A stretch of DNA of 43,166 nucleotides from Chitinophagaceae bacterium (GTDB lineage Bacteria; Bacteroidota; Bacteroidia; Chitinophagales; Chitinophagaceae): positions 1 to 43,166 of the forward strand of contig CANICR010000006.1 in the NCBI GenBank assembly GCA_947466405.1, given 5' to 3'. Positions within the stretch are counted from its first letter, which is position 1; each line of letters opens with the position of its first letter. The notes under the pieces are model-generated. The model worked only from the letters and a program-made list of their open reading frames with translations, was not told where the DNA came from and did no database searches. The position numbers and the translations under genes were made by a program. This document shows, piece after piece, positions 1 to 8,632 of the stretch.

Positions 1-486
1 GATGCTATTCTACCATTAATTACTTGTTATAAAGAAAACAATTACGAAATAAATTTACGATTAGGTTGGTTATACTATTTGAATAAAAATAATAGCCAAT
101 CGCAGGCATACTATCAAAAATCCATTGATTTAAAACCATATTCAATAGAAGCCAAATTTGGTATAATCAAGCCTTATTCAGCAATTGAAAATTGGGAAAA
201 AGTACTTGCTCAATATAACGATATATTAAAAATAGACCCTCAGAATTATACGGCAAACTATTGGGTTGGTGTTATCTACTACAATCAGAAAAAATATGAA
301 GTAGCCAATAAGTATTTTGAGAAAATGGTAAATCTTTATCCTTTTGATTTTGATGCTAATCACATGTTTGCTTGGTCTTGTCTTAATAATGGAAGAGCAA
401 ATGATGCAAAAACTCTATTTCAAAAAGCACTGCTAATAAAACCGGGTAATATTTCTTGCATGGAGGGGTTATCAAAAATTAAATAG
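1..486 (+). CDS. TPR-repeat protein, C-terminal part (truncated by window edge)
   Basis: The frame is open from base 1, so the ORF-track start (a TTG at 79) is only the first start-like codon inside a longer gene; at least 161 residues are visible. The sequence shows tetratricopeptide-type helix pairs: repeated Tyr/Ala/Gly spacing, units ending in DLKP, KIDP and LIKP, and a YYNQKKYEVANKYFEKMV helix. TPR arrays are protein-interaction scaffolds; no enzymatic domain is visible, and whatever lies upstream is outside the window. It ends six bases before the convergent ubiD-type gene. The partner and role cannot be told from this fragment. Confidence 0.75.
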   Translation, partial: DAILPLITCYKENNYEINLRLGWLYYLNKNNSQSQAYYQKSIDLKPYSIEAKFGIIKPYSAIENWEKVLAQYNDILKIDPQNYTANYWVGVIYYNQKKYEVANKYFEKMVNLYPFDFDANHMFAWSCLNNGRANDAKTLFQKALLIKPGNISCMEGLSKIK

Positions 487-497
487 TTCAGCTATTT
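481..497. terminator. Possible weak bidirectional terminator
   Basis: AAATAG and CTATTT form a 6-bp stem around a 5-base TTCAG loop, exactly between the stops of two convergent genes and overlapping both. Plus-strand readout continues into TTAAT, and minus-strand readout into a short T-containing stretch. The stem is A+T-rich, so this is an inference from position more than from stability. Confidence 0.3.
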
Positions 498-2354
498 TAA
501 TACACCAAATAAACTGCCCCCTTTGTTAAAGTACTTTTCAATACTTTTTTCAACTAAAGGATCTTTTTCAACCGGTGGTGCATGATGAGGTTTTTTTCTA
601 GCATCTAGTATCAGTGGGCCGGTGCTACCCCAGTGTTTATTCAACATAATTTCCCCCACTCCATACATATCATGAGAAGGATTGCATCTAGTGAAAGTGA
701 TCCATAGAAAATTATTAATCGTATCACTCAAAAAAGAAGCATCATCACAAATAATTATTAACGGAATTTCTTTTTTTAACCCTTCTGATTTTTCCCAAAA
801 TTCATTTATTCCTTGCAATTGAGTGCTAAGTGCACCTATTTCTTTTTTCGCATTTTCATACGTGGTAAATGGTTTTGTAGAAAGAACTGCAATACCTGGC
901 ATTACCATTTTACAATTTTCGAAATCATTCAGCTCCTTTAATAAACTAATAGGCTCGATAGCTAATTTTCTAATAGGATCGCCATAGGCTGCAAAAACAA
1001 CTTTACTTCCGGAATTTATACCGGCACCAGAATAATCAAGCGTATCCATGGTAGTATGGGTATAAAAATGAATGTCTCTATCCAAATGTAATCTTTCTAA
1101 AACATACTGAAAGTACTCCTTTATATGATGAGCGCTAACTGTAGAATTATCATCGGCAGTAATAAATAAAAATTTCGCCAGGCTTAGCTGACCAGTACCT
1201 AAAATATGATTTGCAATAGTAAGAATTTCTGCTGGTTGTTTTGAATTAAGATAAGGCGTATATCGTTCACTCCCTACTGCTAACAGCAACGGATGAACGC
1301 CAGCAGCATCCACTGCATGAACCTCCTTCAAACCAGGTATTTCATCCTGAACAGCCTTACCCGTGATAGCATGAATCAACTGACCAAAACTAGTATCTTC
1401 CTGAGGAGGTCTGCCTACAACGGTAAAAGGCCATATAGCATTTTTCTTTGCAAATACTTTATGCACTTTCATCAATGGGAATAAATGCTGTAAACTATAA
1501 TAACCAAGATGATCACCAAAAGGTCCTTCTGGTTTATTTTCTCCAGGATAAACCTCTCCAGTAATAACAAAATCAGCATCTGTACTTATACAATAACCAT
1601 CTATATATTTATACCGGAATCTTCTGCCACCTAATACGCCAGCAAAAGTTAATTCACTCATTCCTTCTGGCAAAGGCATAACTGCAGCAACTGTATTTGC
1701 AGGAGGGCCGCCAACAAAAATACTTACTTTAAGCGGCTTCCCTTTTTTATTCGCTTTTGTTTGATGAACACCTATTCCTCTGTGAAGTTGATAATGCAAA
1801 CCAATTTCTTCATTTTCTGTATACTGATTACCATTTAACTGAATACGATACATCCCTAAATTTGCATTCAATATACCAGGCTTGTCAATATCTTCAGTGT
1901 ATACTTGTGGAAGGGTTACAAACGCCCCACCATCTTTAATCCAATGATGAATCAAAGGCAAATCATTAATATGGATATTAGAAGCAACGACCGGAGAATT
2001 TATTGGATTTTTAAATGGGAAAGCTTTCATTGCAGCAAAACCTGCTGAAGCATATGTTATAGGGTGTTTTAAAGCTTCTAATGGATTACTTTTTAGCTGA
2101 ATGAGCTGCTCCACTTTTTTAAGTGTATCCCTGAAAATAAATTTGCTTCTTTCCAGCGTACCAAAAATATTAGAAGCTGCTCTATATTTAGACCCTTTTA
2201 CATTTTCAAAAAGCAAAGCAGGCCCATTTGCTTCAAAAACACGAAGATGAATAGCAGCCATTTGAAGATATGGATCCGTTTCTTCTTTGATACGAATCAA
2301 TTGGCCATTTTTTTCTAAATCAATCAAACAAGATTCTAATGATTTATAGGCCAT
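492..2354 (-). CDS. UbiD-family decarboxylase (menaquinone-type, predicted)
   Basis: The 620-residue product matches the UbiD family of prenylated-FMN decarboxylases. Visible family signatures are the PEGPFGDHLGYY segment near residue 273, which in UbiD/Fdc carries the catalytic acidic residues, and the C-terminal NPSHDMYGVGE and STGPLILDARKK motifs. The length (about 600) resembles the longer UbiD proteins annotated in menaquinone biosynthesis more than E. coli UbiD (about 500). The likely reaction is removal of a ring carboxyl from a naphthoate-type quinone precursor, using prFMN supplied by a UbiX not seen here. It starts 54 bp after the pdhB stop, so co-transcription is plausible. The substrate assignment is inference; membership of the family is clear. 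Confidence 0.85.
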   Translation of the reverse strand: MAYKSLESCLIDLEKNGQLIRIKEETDPYLQMAAIHLRVFEANGPALLFENVKGSKYRAASNIFGTLERSKFIFRDTLKKVEQLIQLKSNPLEALKHPITYASAGFAAMKAFPFKNPINSPVVASNIHINDLPLIHHWIKDGGAFVTLPQVYTEDIDKPGILNANLGMYRIQLNGNQYTENEEIGLHYQLHRGIGVHQTKANKKGKPLKVSIFVGGPPANTVAAVMPLPEGMSELTFAGVLGGRRFRYKYIDGYCISTDADFVITGEVYPGENKPEGPFGDHLGYYSLQHLFPLMKVHKVFAKKNAIWPFTVVGRPPQEDTSFGQLIHAITGKAVQDEIPGLKEVHAVDAAGVHPLLLAVGSERYTPYLNSKQPAEILTIANHILGTGQLSLAKFLFITADDNSTVSAHHIKEYFQYVLERLHLDRDIHFYTHTTMDTLDYSGAGINSGSKVVFAAYGDPIRKLAIEPISLLKELNDFENCKMVMPGIAVLSTKPFTTYENAKKEIGALSTQLQGINEFWEKSEGLKKEIPLIIICDDASFLSDTINNFLWITFTRCNPSHDMYGVGEIMLNKHWGSTGPLILDARKKPHHAPPVEKDPLVEKSIEKYFNKGGSLFGVLK

Positions 2355-2408
2355 ACTAATAAATTGATACGATGAAATTCAAATGACTCTTGATGTATTT
2401 AGCCTATC

Positions 2409-3392
2409 CTATTTTTTTAAATACATGACTTCTTTAATAAGCTTCACCGTTCTTGTTATATCAGGTAAATATGCATTTACTAAATTTGGAGCATAATGCA
2501 TAGGTGCATCAACAGATGTAATTCTGCGTATAGGTGCATCTAAATAATCAAACCCTTCTTTTTGAATTCGATAAGAAATTTCTGAAGAAATTGAGGCGAA
2601 TGGCCATTGTTCTTCCACAATAACCAATCTATTTGTTTTCTTTACACTTTCTAGAATAGTAAACCAATCTAATGGGCGTATCGTTCTAAGATCAATAACT
2701 TCAGCACTAATATTTTCTTTTGCGAGTTCTTCCGCAGCCCCTAAAGCCACTTTCATCATTTTATTAAAGGATACTATCGTTACATCGGTCCCTTCTCTTA
2801 CAATATTCGATTTACCAATAGGAATAAGATACTCTCCTTCAGGAACTTCTCCTTTATCTCCATACATCAATTCACTTTCCATAAAAACAACAGGATCATC
2901 ATCACGTATAGCGGATTTAAGCAAGCCTTTTGCATCATAAGGATTACTTACCGAAATAACTTTAAGTCCTGGGATATTGGCATACATACTTTCAAATGAA
3001 GTTGAATGCTGCGCTCCTAGTTGACCAGCACTTCCATTAGCTCCTCTAAAAACAATTGGACAACCAACTTGTCCGCCACTCATTGCCAACATTTTAGAAG
3101 CTGTATTTAAAATTTGATCTAAGGCTAACACTGCGAAATTCCAAGTCATAAACTCAACAATTGGTCGCAATCCGTTTTGAGCTGCTCCAACTGCAATTGC
3201 CGTAAAACCAAGTTCCGCAATAGGTGTATCAATTACTCTTTTTTCCCCAAATTCATCCAGCATACCCTGACTTACTTTATAAGCCCCATTATATTCGGCC
3301 ACTTCCTCACCCATTAAAAATACCCTTTCATCCAACCTCATTTCTTCTTGCATTGCTTCTCGAAGCGCTTCCCTGAATGTAATTTGTCGCAT
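2409..3392 (-). CDS. pdhB: Pyruvate dehydrogenase E1 component, beta subunit
   Basis: The 327-residue protein has the two-domain layout of E1 beta subunits of 2-oxoacid dehydrogenases. The N-terminal pyrimidine-binding part includes FLMGEEVAEYNGAYKVSQG and the DTPIAELGFTAIAVGAA stretch that carries the conserved Glu near residue 60. The central part has GGQVGCPIVFRGANG and GAQHSTSFE, and the C-terminal transketolase-type domain includes EVIDLRTIRPLD. Length and motifs match PdhB closely. It would decarboxylate pyruvate with a PdhA partner that is not in this window; separate pdhA and pdhB loci are common in Bacteroidota. A well-formed promoter lies 43-74 bp upstream. A branched-chain E1 beta is the main alternative. 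Confidence 0.9.
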   Translation of the reverse strand: MRQITFREALREAMQEEMRLDERVFLMGEEVAEYNGAYKVSQGMLDEFGEKRVIDTPIAELGFTAIAVGAAQNGLRPIVEFMTWNFAVLALDQILNTASKMLAMSGGQVGCPIVFRGANGSAGQLGAQHSTSFESMYANIPGLKVISVSNPYDAKGLLKSAIRDDDPVVFMESELMYGDKGEVPEGEYLIPIGKSNIVREGTDVTIVSFNKMMKVALGAAEELAKENISAEVIDLRTIRPLDWFTILESVKKTNRLVIVEEQWPFASISSEISYRIQKEGFDYLDAPIRRITSVDAPMHYAPNLVNAYLPDITRTVKLIKEVMYLKK

Positions 3393-3434
3393 TTAATATT
3401 ATATTTTTTACTTACTTATTGATTAATAGATACA

Positions 3435-3466
3435 CAAATTTATCTTATAGTGACCACACAAACAAA
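3435..3466 (-). promoter_or_regulatory. Bacteroidota-type promoter of pdhB
   Basis: Read on the minus strand, TTTG is followed after 20 bases by TAAATTTG, a full match to the phylum's -7 consensus TAnnTTTG with the -33 element at an accepted distance. The predicted transcript would have a leader of roughly 40 bases before the pdhB ATG. This is a consensus match made by eye, not an experimentally mapped start. Confidence 0.6.
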
Positions 3467-3525
3467 TACAAGGTGTTTTGAATGATGATTATTTTAAAAA
3501 ATTGAAATTGTTTAATAAAAAACAT

Positions 3526-3553
3526 AAAAAAAGGATGCTTTTTATACATCCTT
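3526..3553 (-). terminator. Rho-independent terminator of the thiolase gene
   Basis: On the minus strand the sequence reads AAGGATG, a 9-base loop, then CATCCTT running into a tract of seven Ts. The 7-bp perfect stem followed by the T tract is a classic intrinsic terminator. It lies about 26 bp after the thiolase stop and upstream of the pdhB promoter, so the thiolase and the pdhB-ubiD pair are likely separate transcription units. Confidence 0.75.
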
Positions 3554-3578
3554 AAAAATATCCGTTAAATAAATGTGC

Positions 3579-4760
3579 TTAACAATTTTCAATAACCATT
3601 GCGCTTGCTCCGCCACCACCATTGCAGATGCCTGCTGCACCATATTTTCCCTTATTTTGTTTTAATACATTAATGAGTGTCACTATTATCCTTGCACCAC
3701 TACAACCTAAAGGGTGACCTAATGATACGGCACCACCATTCACATTTACTTTAGAAGGATCTAATTGCATTCTTTTTGAATTTTCAATTCCTACAACGGA
3801 AAAGGCTTCATTCAATTCCCAATAATCAATTTGATTCATTTGTAATCCAGCTTTTTCTACAGCTTTTGGTACTGCTAAGGAAGGTGCTGTGGTAAACCAT
3901 TCTGGCGCTTGCTCTGCATCTGCATAAGAAACAATTTTTGCTATAGGCTTCAATCCTAATTCATCCGCTTTTTCTTTACTCATGAGCAACAATGCTGCTG
4001 CGCCATCATTCATGGTTGAAGCATTGGCTGCAGTAACAGTCCCATCTTTTATAAAAGCACTTTTAAGCGTTGGTATCTTATCGAATTTTACGTTAAAGGG
4101 TTCTTCATCTTTGGATAAAATTAACGGAAGACCATTTCTTTGCGGTATTTCAATAGGAATAATTTCCTGCTCAAATTTACCATCCTGAATAGCCGCTTGA
4201 CTTCTCTTATAACTTTCAATTGCAAATGTATCCTGATCTTCTCTTGAAATGCCACAAGTATTTGCACATAATTCTGCTGCATTCCCCATGGCTTTGCCAT
4301 CATATACATCTGTTAAGCCATCTTTAGATAGACCATCTATTAATGAAGTATTGCCATATTTATTTCCCCATCTTAAGCTATCTACATAAAAAGGTACATT
4401 ACTCATACTTTCCATTCCGCCAGCAATAACAATTGAAGCATCACCAAGCAGAATATTTTGCGTAGCCAAAGCAATGGCTTTCATTCCGCTGGCGCATACC
4501 TTATTAACTGTTGTACAAATTACGCCATCAGGAAGGCCTGCAAATTTAGACGCTTGCCTAGCTGGCGCTTGTCCAAGATTAGCCTGAATAACAGAACCCA
4601 TGATTACTTCATCTATCATATTGGAATCAATGCCTGATTGCTGAATAGCTCCTTTTATGGCAAAGCCACCTAATTGAGTAGCTGAAAAAGATTTTAATGA
4701 ACCTCCGAAGCTTCCAAGTGGAGTTCTTACCGCTGCAATAATGTACACTTCTTTTTTCAT
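3579..4760 (-). CDS. Acetyl-CoA C-acetyltransferase (thiolase II type)
   Basis: The 393-residue product is a typical biosynthetic/degradative thiolase of the AtoB/PhaA group. The nucleophilic Cys is residue 89 in VNKVCASGMKA. The C-terminal signatures are NGGAVSLGHPLGCSGAR, with the conserved His, and GICNGGGGASA, with the second active-site Cys. It would condense two acetyl-CoA to acetoacetyl-CoA, or cleave 3-ketoacyl-CoA in the reverse direction. The start MKKEVYIIAAVRTP is the usual thiolase N terminus. It has its own terminator. Exact chain-length preference cannot be read from the sequence. The ORFs listed in other frames over this gene are shadows. Confidence 0.92.
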   Translation of the reverse strand: MKKEVYIIAAVRTPLGSFGGSLKSFSATQLGGFAIKGAIQQSGIDSNMIDEVIMGSVIQANLGQAPARQASKFAGLPDGVICTTVNKVCASGMKAIALATQNILLGDASIVIAGGMESMSNVPFYVDSLRWGNKYGNTSLIDGLSKDGLTDVYDGKAMGNAAELCANTCGISREDQDTFAIESYKRSQAAIQDGKFEQEIIPIEIPQRNGLPLILSKDEEPFNVKFDKIPTLKSAFIKDGTVTAANASTMNDGAAALLLMSKEKADELGLKPIAKIVSYADAEQAPEWFTTAPSLAVPKAVEKAGLQMNQIDYWELNEAFSVVGIENSKRMQLDPSKVNVNGGAVSLGHPLGCSGARIIVTLINVLKQNKGKYGAAGICNGGGGASAMVIENC

Positions 4761-4974
4761 TGAATTATTTATTTAAAAAGTAACGAAACCATTAAAATGA
4801 TTGACATCCTTGAATATAATGACATTTTTCATTTTGTATAACAAAAAGTTGTAGGAATATTATAAAACAAAAGTAAGGGAATATTCCATTTAGATAATAA
4901 TCTCATCATAAAATGATTTTTTACCGAATTATTGAATGTTTTTTATTACTCAGCGCATTAAATAAAATAAAGCA
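4761..4974. promoter_or_regulatory. Divergent control region between thiolase and polysaccharide locus
   Basis: This 214-bp gap contains no convincing ORF and must carry promoters for both flanking units. On the minus strand TACTTTTG (4868-4875) fits the -7 consensus TAnnTTTG for the thiolase, but no good -33 element is seen. On the plus strand TCATTTTG (4829-4836), one mismatch from consensus and 16 bases after a TTG, is the best candidate for the polysaccharide locus; it would give a leader of about 130 bases. The perfect palindrome GGAATATTCC lies at 4878-4887 and its half GGAATATT also at 4854-4861, flanking the candidate thiolase -7 box. An operator role is inference only. Confidence 0.4.
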
Positions 4975-5748
4975 ATGAAATTAAACATATTAATAATTAT
5001 AGCTTTTGGTCTAATATTAACGAGTTGTTTAAACACAAAACAAGCCACCTATTTTGCTAATGCAAATGATACAATAATCAATTCAGGAAATGTTGACATA
5101 GAACCAATAATTCAAAAGAATGATATTTTAAGTATTAATATCAGCAGCTTAAATGCAGAAGCATCAGCAATATTTAATGCGCCCAACATATTAGCTACAA
5201 CAACATCAACTTCAACAGGATCAACAGAAGCAGGCGGATACCTTGTAAACACAGAAGGTAATATACAATTACCAATATTAGGCTCAATGAAGGCGGCTGG
5301 CCAAAGTAAAAAACAACTTAAAAACGAGATAACTAATCTCATTTTGTCAAAAAAGTTATTAATAGATCCCATTGTTACAATTCGACATCTTAATTATGAA
5401 GTAACCATAATTGGAGAAGTAGGAAAACCTTCCGTTATAAATGTCCCCAATGAAAAAATTTCACTTTTAAAAGCACTTGGGATAGCTGGTGATATAACTG
5501 TATTTGGAAAAAAAAACAATGTTTTACTAATACGAGAAATTCAAGGTGAAAGAAAAATAAAACGTATTGATTTAAATTCAAAATCATTTTTATCATCTGA
5601 TAATTATTATTTACAACCAAATGATGTTGTATATGTAGAAGCCAATAAACAAAAAGTAATAACTGCCAACAGGAATCAACAATTATTACCTACTATATTA
5701 AGTGGCCTTTCTATTGTAGCAGTTGTATTAACTCAATTATTAAAGTAA
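4975..5748 (+). CDS. wza: Wza-like polysaccharide export lipoprotein
   Basis: The 257-residue protein begins with a lipoprotein signal (hydrophobic stretch then LILTSC, lipid Cys at residue 18), so it is expected to be anchored in the outer membrane or periplasm. It is followed by a polysaccharide export (Poly_export) domain with GGYLVNTEGNIQLPILG and an SLBB-like domain around EVTIIGEVGKPSVINVP. The C terminus has a single hydrophobic segment (LLPTILSGLSIVAVVL). It is shorter than E. coli Wza (about 380), as is usual in Bacteroidota. It is the first gene of the locus, and its stop overlaps the Wzc-like start by one base (TAATG), implying translational coupling. The role in polymer export is known for the family. 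Confidence 0.9.
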   Translation: MKLNILIIIAFGLILTSCLNTKQATYFANANDTIINSGNVDIEPIIQKNDILSINISSLNAEASAIFNAPNILATTTSTSTGSTEAGGYLVNTEGNIQLPILGSMKAAGQSKKQLKNEITNLILSKKLLIDPIVTIRHLNYEVTIIGEVGKPSVINVPNEKISLLKALGIAGDITVFGKKNNVLLIREIQGERKIKRIDLNSKSFLSSDNYYLQPNDVVYVEANKQKVITANRNQQLLPTILSGLSIVAVVLTQLLK

Positions 5749-8081
5749 TGCTAGAAAATAAAATAGAACAACCAATACAAGAAAATGTTGTAACCACGTT
5801 TATTAGTAAATATGTCCCTTATTGGCCATTATTTTTAATAACAACAATTATATTAATTACAACTGCATTTCTATTTATCCGATATACAACACCAAAATAT
5901 GAAGCTTCTGCAAAAATCATTATAAAAGACGAAAAAAAAGGTAGTGATGACTCTAAAATGATGGAGTCATTTAATATGATTAGTACAAAAAAAATTATTG
6001 AAAATGAAATTGAAGTTTTACAATCTAGAAAAATTATTAATAATGTAGTTAAGGAATTAAATTTATATGCTCCAATTTTTCAGCGTGGAAAAATAAAAGA
6101 TGTTAATGCATATAGTTTTAGTCCAGTTATTGTAGAAATAAAAAATCCTGATTCAATCAAAGTATCGAAATACATTGATTTCAAATTCAATAAAGCAGAC
6201 AGATCTATTATAATTGAAAACAAATATACAACACACCTGAATCAATGGATCAATACAAAGTATGGGATGTTGAGGTTTATAAAAAATAAAAATAAAATAT
6301 ACCCAAATGAGAATGAGCAATTGTACTTTTCATTATATCCTACAAAAGAAATAACTACTGATATTTTAAAAAACCTAAGTGTATTAACATCTAATAAATT
6401 ATCGAGTATAATTAATTTAACGTATAAGGATGAAGTATCACAAAAATCAGAAGACGTATTAAATACATTGATTTACATGTATGATAAAGCCGGCTTGGAA
6501 GATAAAAACAGCTTGGCAAAAAATACCTTAAACTTTATAGAAGAAAGATTAAATATAGTATCCAAAAATTTAGATTCAATAGAAAAAAATGTTGAGGTAT
6601 TTAAAGTCAATAGCGGGTCATCTGACCTAAGTACACAAGGTCAATTATATCTACAAAATGTTAGTAGTAATGATCAAGAAATTGGTAAAATAAATATGCA
6701 GTTGGCTATACTTGAACAAGTAAATAATATTGTTAAGGATGAAAAAATAAGTTCTAAACCAATGATGCCTTCGACATTTGGTGTATCAGATGCTAATTTA
6801 TTAAAAATGATGACTGATTTAAACAATAAAGAATTAGAATATGAGAAATTAAAAAAAACAGTAGCAGAAGATAACCCTATTATAATATCAATTAAAGACC
6901 AAATAGAAAGTATTAAACCTAGTATAGTAGAAAATCTTAATAGTCAGAAAAATAATTTAGAGGCAGGAAAATACAATTTGATAAATACTAACATGAAATA
7001 TAATTCAATGTTAACGTCTTTACCACAAAAAGAAAAAACCTTGATAGAAATGAATAGAGACCAAATAATAAAAAAAGATATTTATTCATTTTTATTACAA
7101 AAAAGAGAAGAAAGTGAGTTGTCCTATGCTTCTACATTATCAGATAATAGAATAATAAACGATGCTCTTTCATCAAAATATCCAGTTACTCCAAATAAAA
7201 TATTGATTTATAGTTCAGCATTATTGGCTTCTTTTTTAATTTGTATTATTATAATCTATTTAAAAAACAATTTAAATAATAAAATAGTTTATAAAAATGA
7301 AGTTACCTCATTAACAACAATACCTATAATAGGTGAAATATTGTATAAAACAACTAAAGAAGAACTACTTATCCAATATAATAAAAGAAGTACAATAGCC
7401 GAAGAATTTAGAAAAATTAGAATATCTCTTCATTTTTTAGGTATCGACAATTTGCATAAAAAGATATTAATTACCTCTAGTATTCCAGGAGAAGGGAAAA
7501 GTTTTGTGGCAGCAAACCTTGCTATAAGTAATGCGGCAAGTGGTAAAAAAGTAATATTAATAGACGTTGATTTACATAAATCAGGATTAAATGAACTTTT
7601 CAATAAAAACAAAAAAACAATTGGTATATCTGATTATTTAAGTAAAAATATTTCAGAAGAAATGATAATTCAACAAGTTGATAAATACAATAATCTAGCA
7701 TTTATTTCAGCAGGCACCAATTATGACAATGCTTCAGAATTGTTATTAAATGGAAAAATAGAAACCCTGATTGAGTATTTATCAAAATATTATGATTTAA
7801 TAATTATTGATACTGCTCCTACAGTTTTAATTACAGATGCTTTTATATTATCAAAATTATGTGATGCAACGATATATATTGTCAGATATAATTTTACTCC
7901 CAAAAATATACTTAAAACTATTAATGAAAATCTACATATTAACCCACTTAAAAATGTTGGAATTATTTTTAATGGAATTAAAAATAATAAATTATCTGAA
8001 AAATATTATAAGTATGGATATACTTATAAAAATGAAGTTTTAAATATAAATCAAAAATTAATAAATGGTATAGAAGTGTAA
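5748..8081 (+). CDS. wzc: Wzc-like polysaccharide co-polymerase and BY-kinase
   Basis: The 777-residue protein joins a Wzz-type chain-length domain to a bacterial tyrosine kinase. One membrane segment lies near residues 26-46 and the second near 485-505, with a long coiled periplasmic part between them. The cytoplasmic kinase has Walker A SSIPGEGKS near residue 578, Walker A' VILIDVDLHKSGL and Walker B DLIIIDTAP. The C terminus carries a tyrosine cluster (YYKYGYTY), the usual autophosphorylation tail. In this family, cycles of tail phosphorylation control polymer length together with Wza. No Wzb-type phosphatase gene is found in the window. Identification is strong from architecture and motifs. 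Confidence 0.92.
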   Translation: MLENKIEQPIQENVVTTFISKYVPYWPLFLITTIILITTAFLFIRYTTPKYEASAKIIIKDEKKGSDDSKMMESFNMISTKKIIENEIEVLQSRKIINNVVKELNLYAPIFQRGKIKDVNAYSFSPVIVEIKNPDSIKVSKYIDFKFNKADRSIIIENKYTTHLNQWINTKYGMLRFIKNKNKIYPNENEQLYFSLYPTKEITTDILKNLSVLTSNKLSSIINLTYKDEVSQKSEDVLNTLIYMYDKAGLEDKNSLAKNTLNFIEERLNIVSKNLDSIEKNVEVFKVNSGSSDLSTQGQLYLQNVSSNDQEIGKINMQLAILEQVNNIVKDEKISSKPMMPSTFGVSDANLLKMMTDLNNKELEYEKLKKTVAEDNPIIISIKDQIESIKPSIVENLNSQKNNLEAGKYNLINTNMKYNSMLTSLPQKEKTLIEMNRDQIIKKDIYSFLLQKREESELSYASTLSDNRIINDALSSKYPVTPNKILIYSSALLASFLICIIIIYLKNNLNNKIVYKNEVTSLTTIPIIGEILYKTTKEELLIQYNKRSTIAEEFRKIRISLHFLGIDNLHKKILITSSIPGEGKSFVAANLAISNAASGKKVILIDVDLHKSGLNELFNKNKKTIGISDYLSKNISEEMIIQQVDKYNNLAFISAGTNYDNASELLLNGKIETLIEYLSKYYDLIIIDTAPTVLITDAFILSKLCDATIYIVRYNFTPKNILKTINENLHINPLKNVGIIFNGIKNNKLSEKYYKYGYTYKNEVLNINQKLINGIEV

Positions 8082-8109
8082 AATAATTATTAAAAATAAA
8101 TAAAATGAA

Positions 8110-8598
8110 ATGAAAAATCAATGGTATGTAGTTTATACAAAAAAATATTGTGAAAATAAAATTTCAAACTTTTTCACAAGAAGAAGTATAGAAAATTATA
8201 TTCCTATAAATAAAGTAACTAAACCAGGTTTCTTTTTAAATATGGAAACTATAGAAATACCTTTATTTAATACTTACGTGTTTGTATCACTACTAAATCA
8301 ACAACTTTCAGTGATAAATGAAAATAAAGACATCATCAATTTCGTATTCTGGTTAGGAAGGCCAGTTTTAGTAAATGAATTTGAAATACAAAACATAAAA
8401 ATATTTGTAAAAAGGTTCCAGAATATAAAATTAGAAAAAACGGAAGTGAAATTGAATAAAATAAACCGAGAAATATGTAAAATTTACAATGACTATGGTG
8501 AAGAAAATAATAAAATAAAAATAAACCAAATTAGTATAAAAATCGACTCAATAGGTTATAGACTAATTGCTGAAAATAAAATAATGGAAAAAAATTAA
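8110..8598 (+). CDS. NusG-like transcription antiterminator (UpxY/LoaP type)
   Basis: The 162-residue protein starts with the NusG N-terminal (NGN) signature WYVVYTKKYCENKISNFF, followed by FNTYVFVSL as in NusG paralogues. The C-terminal region (KINQISIKIDSIGYRLIAEN) lies where a KOW domain would be but is degenerate. Specialised NusG paralogues such as Bacteroides UpxY and LoaP promote read-through of their own long polysaccharide operons. Its position inside a 19.5-kb operon fits that job. It differs from Bacteroides in being the third gene, not the first, and in lacking an UpxZ neighbour. It is not the housekeeping NusG, which normally sits with secE and ribosomal-protein genes. Confidence 0.8.
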   Translation: MKNQWYVVYTKKYCENKISNFFTRRSIENYIPINKVTKPGFFLNMETIEIPLFNTYVFVSLLNQQLSVINENKDIINFVFWLGRPVLVNEFEIQNIKIFVKRFQNIKLEKTEVKLNKINREICKIYNDYGEENNKIKINQISIKIDSIGYRLIAENKIMEKN

Positions 8599-8632
8599 AT
8601 TGAAATTACTACTCTATACTTAAAAAGATAAA

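Noticed and set aside
1293-1939. Small plus-strand ORFs within the ubiD-type gene, and similar track lines elsewhere
   Set aside because: They lie in other frames of well-supported genes and show no family motifs; treated as shadows.
4801-4820. TTGACA and TATAAT as a sigma70-type promoter
   Set aside because: The two hexamers are only 8 bp apart and Bacteroidota primary sigma uses TAnnTTTG.
4905-4917. Mini hairpin ATCAT-AAA-ATGAT followed by Ts upstream of wza, as an attenuator
   Set aside because: Only five A+T-rich pairs; too weak for a terminator and expected often by chance.
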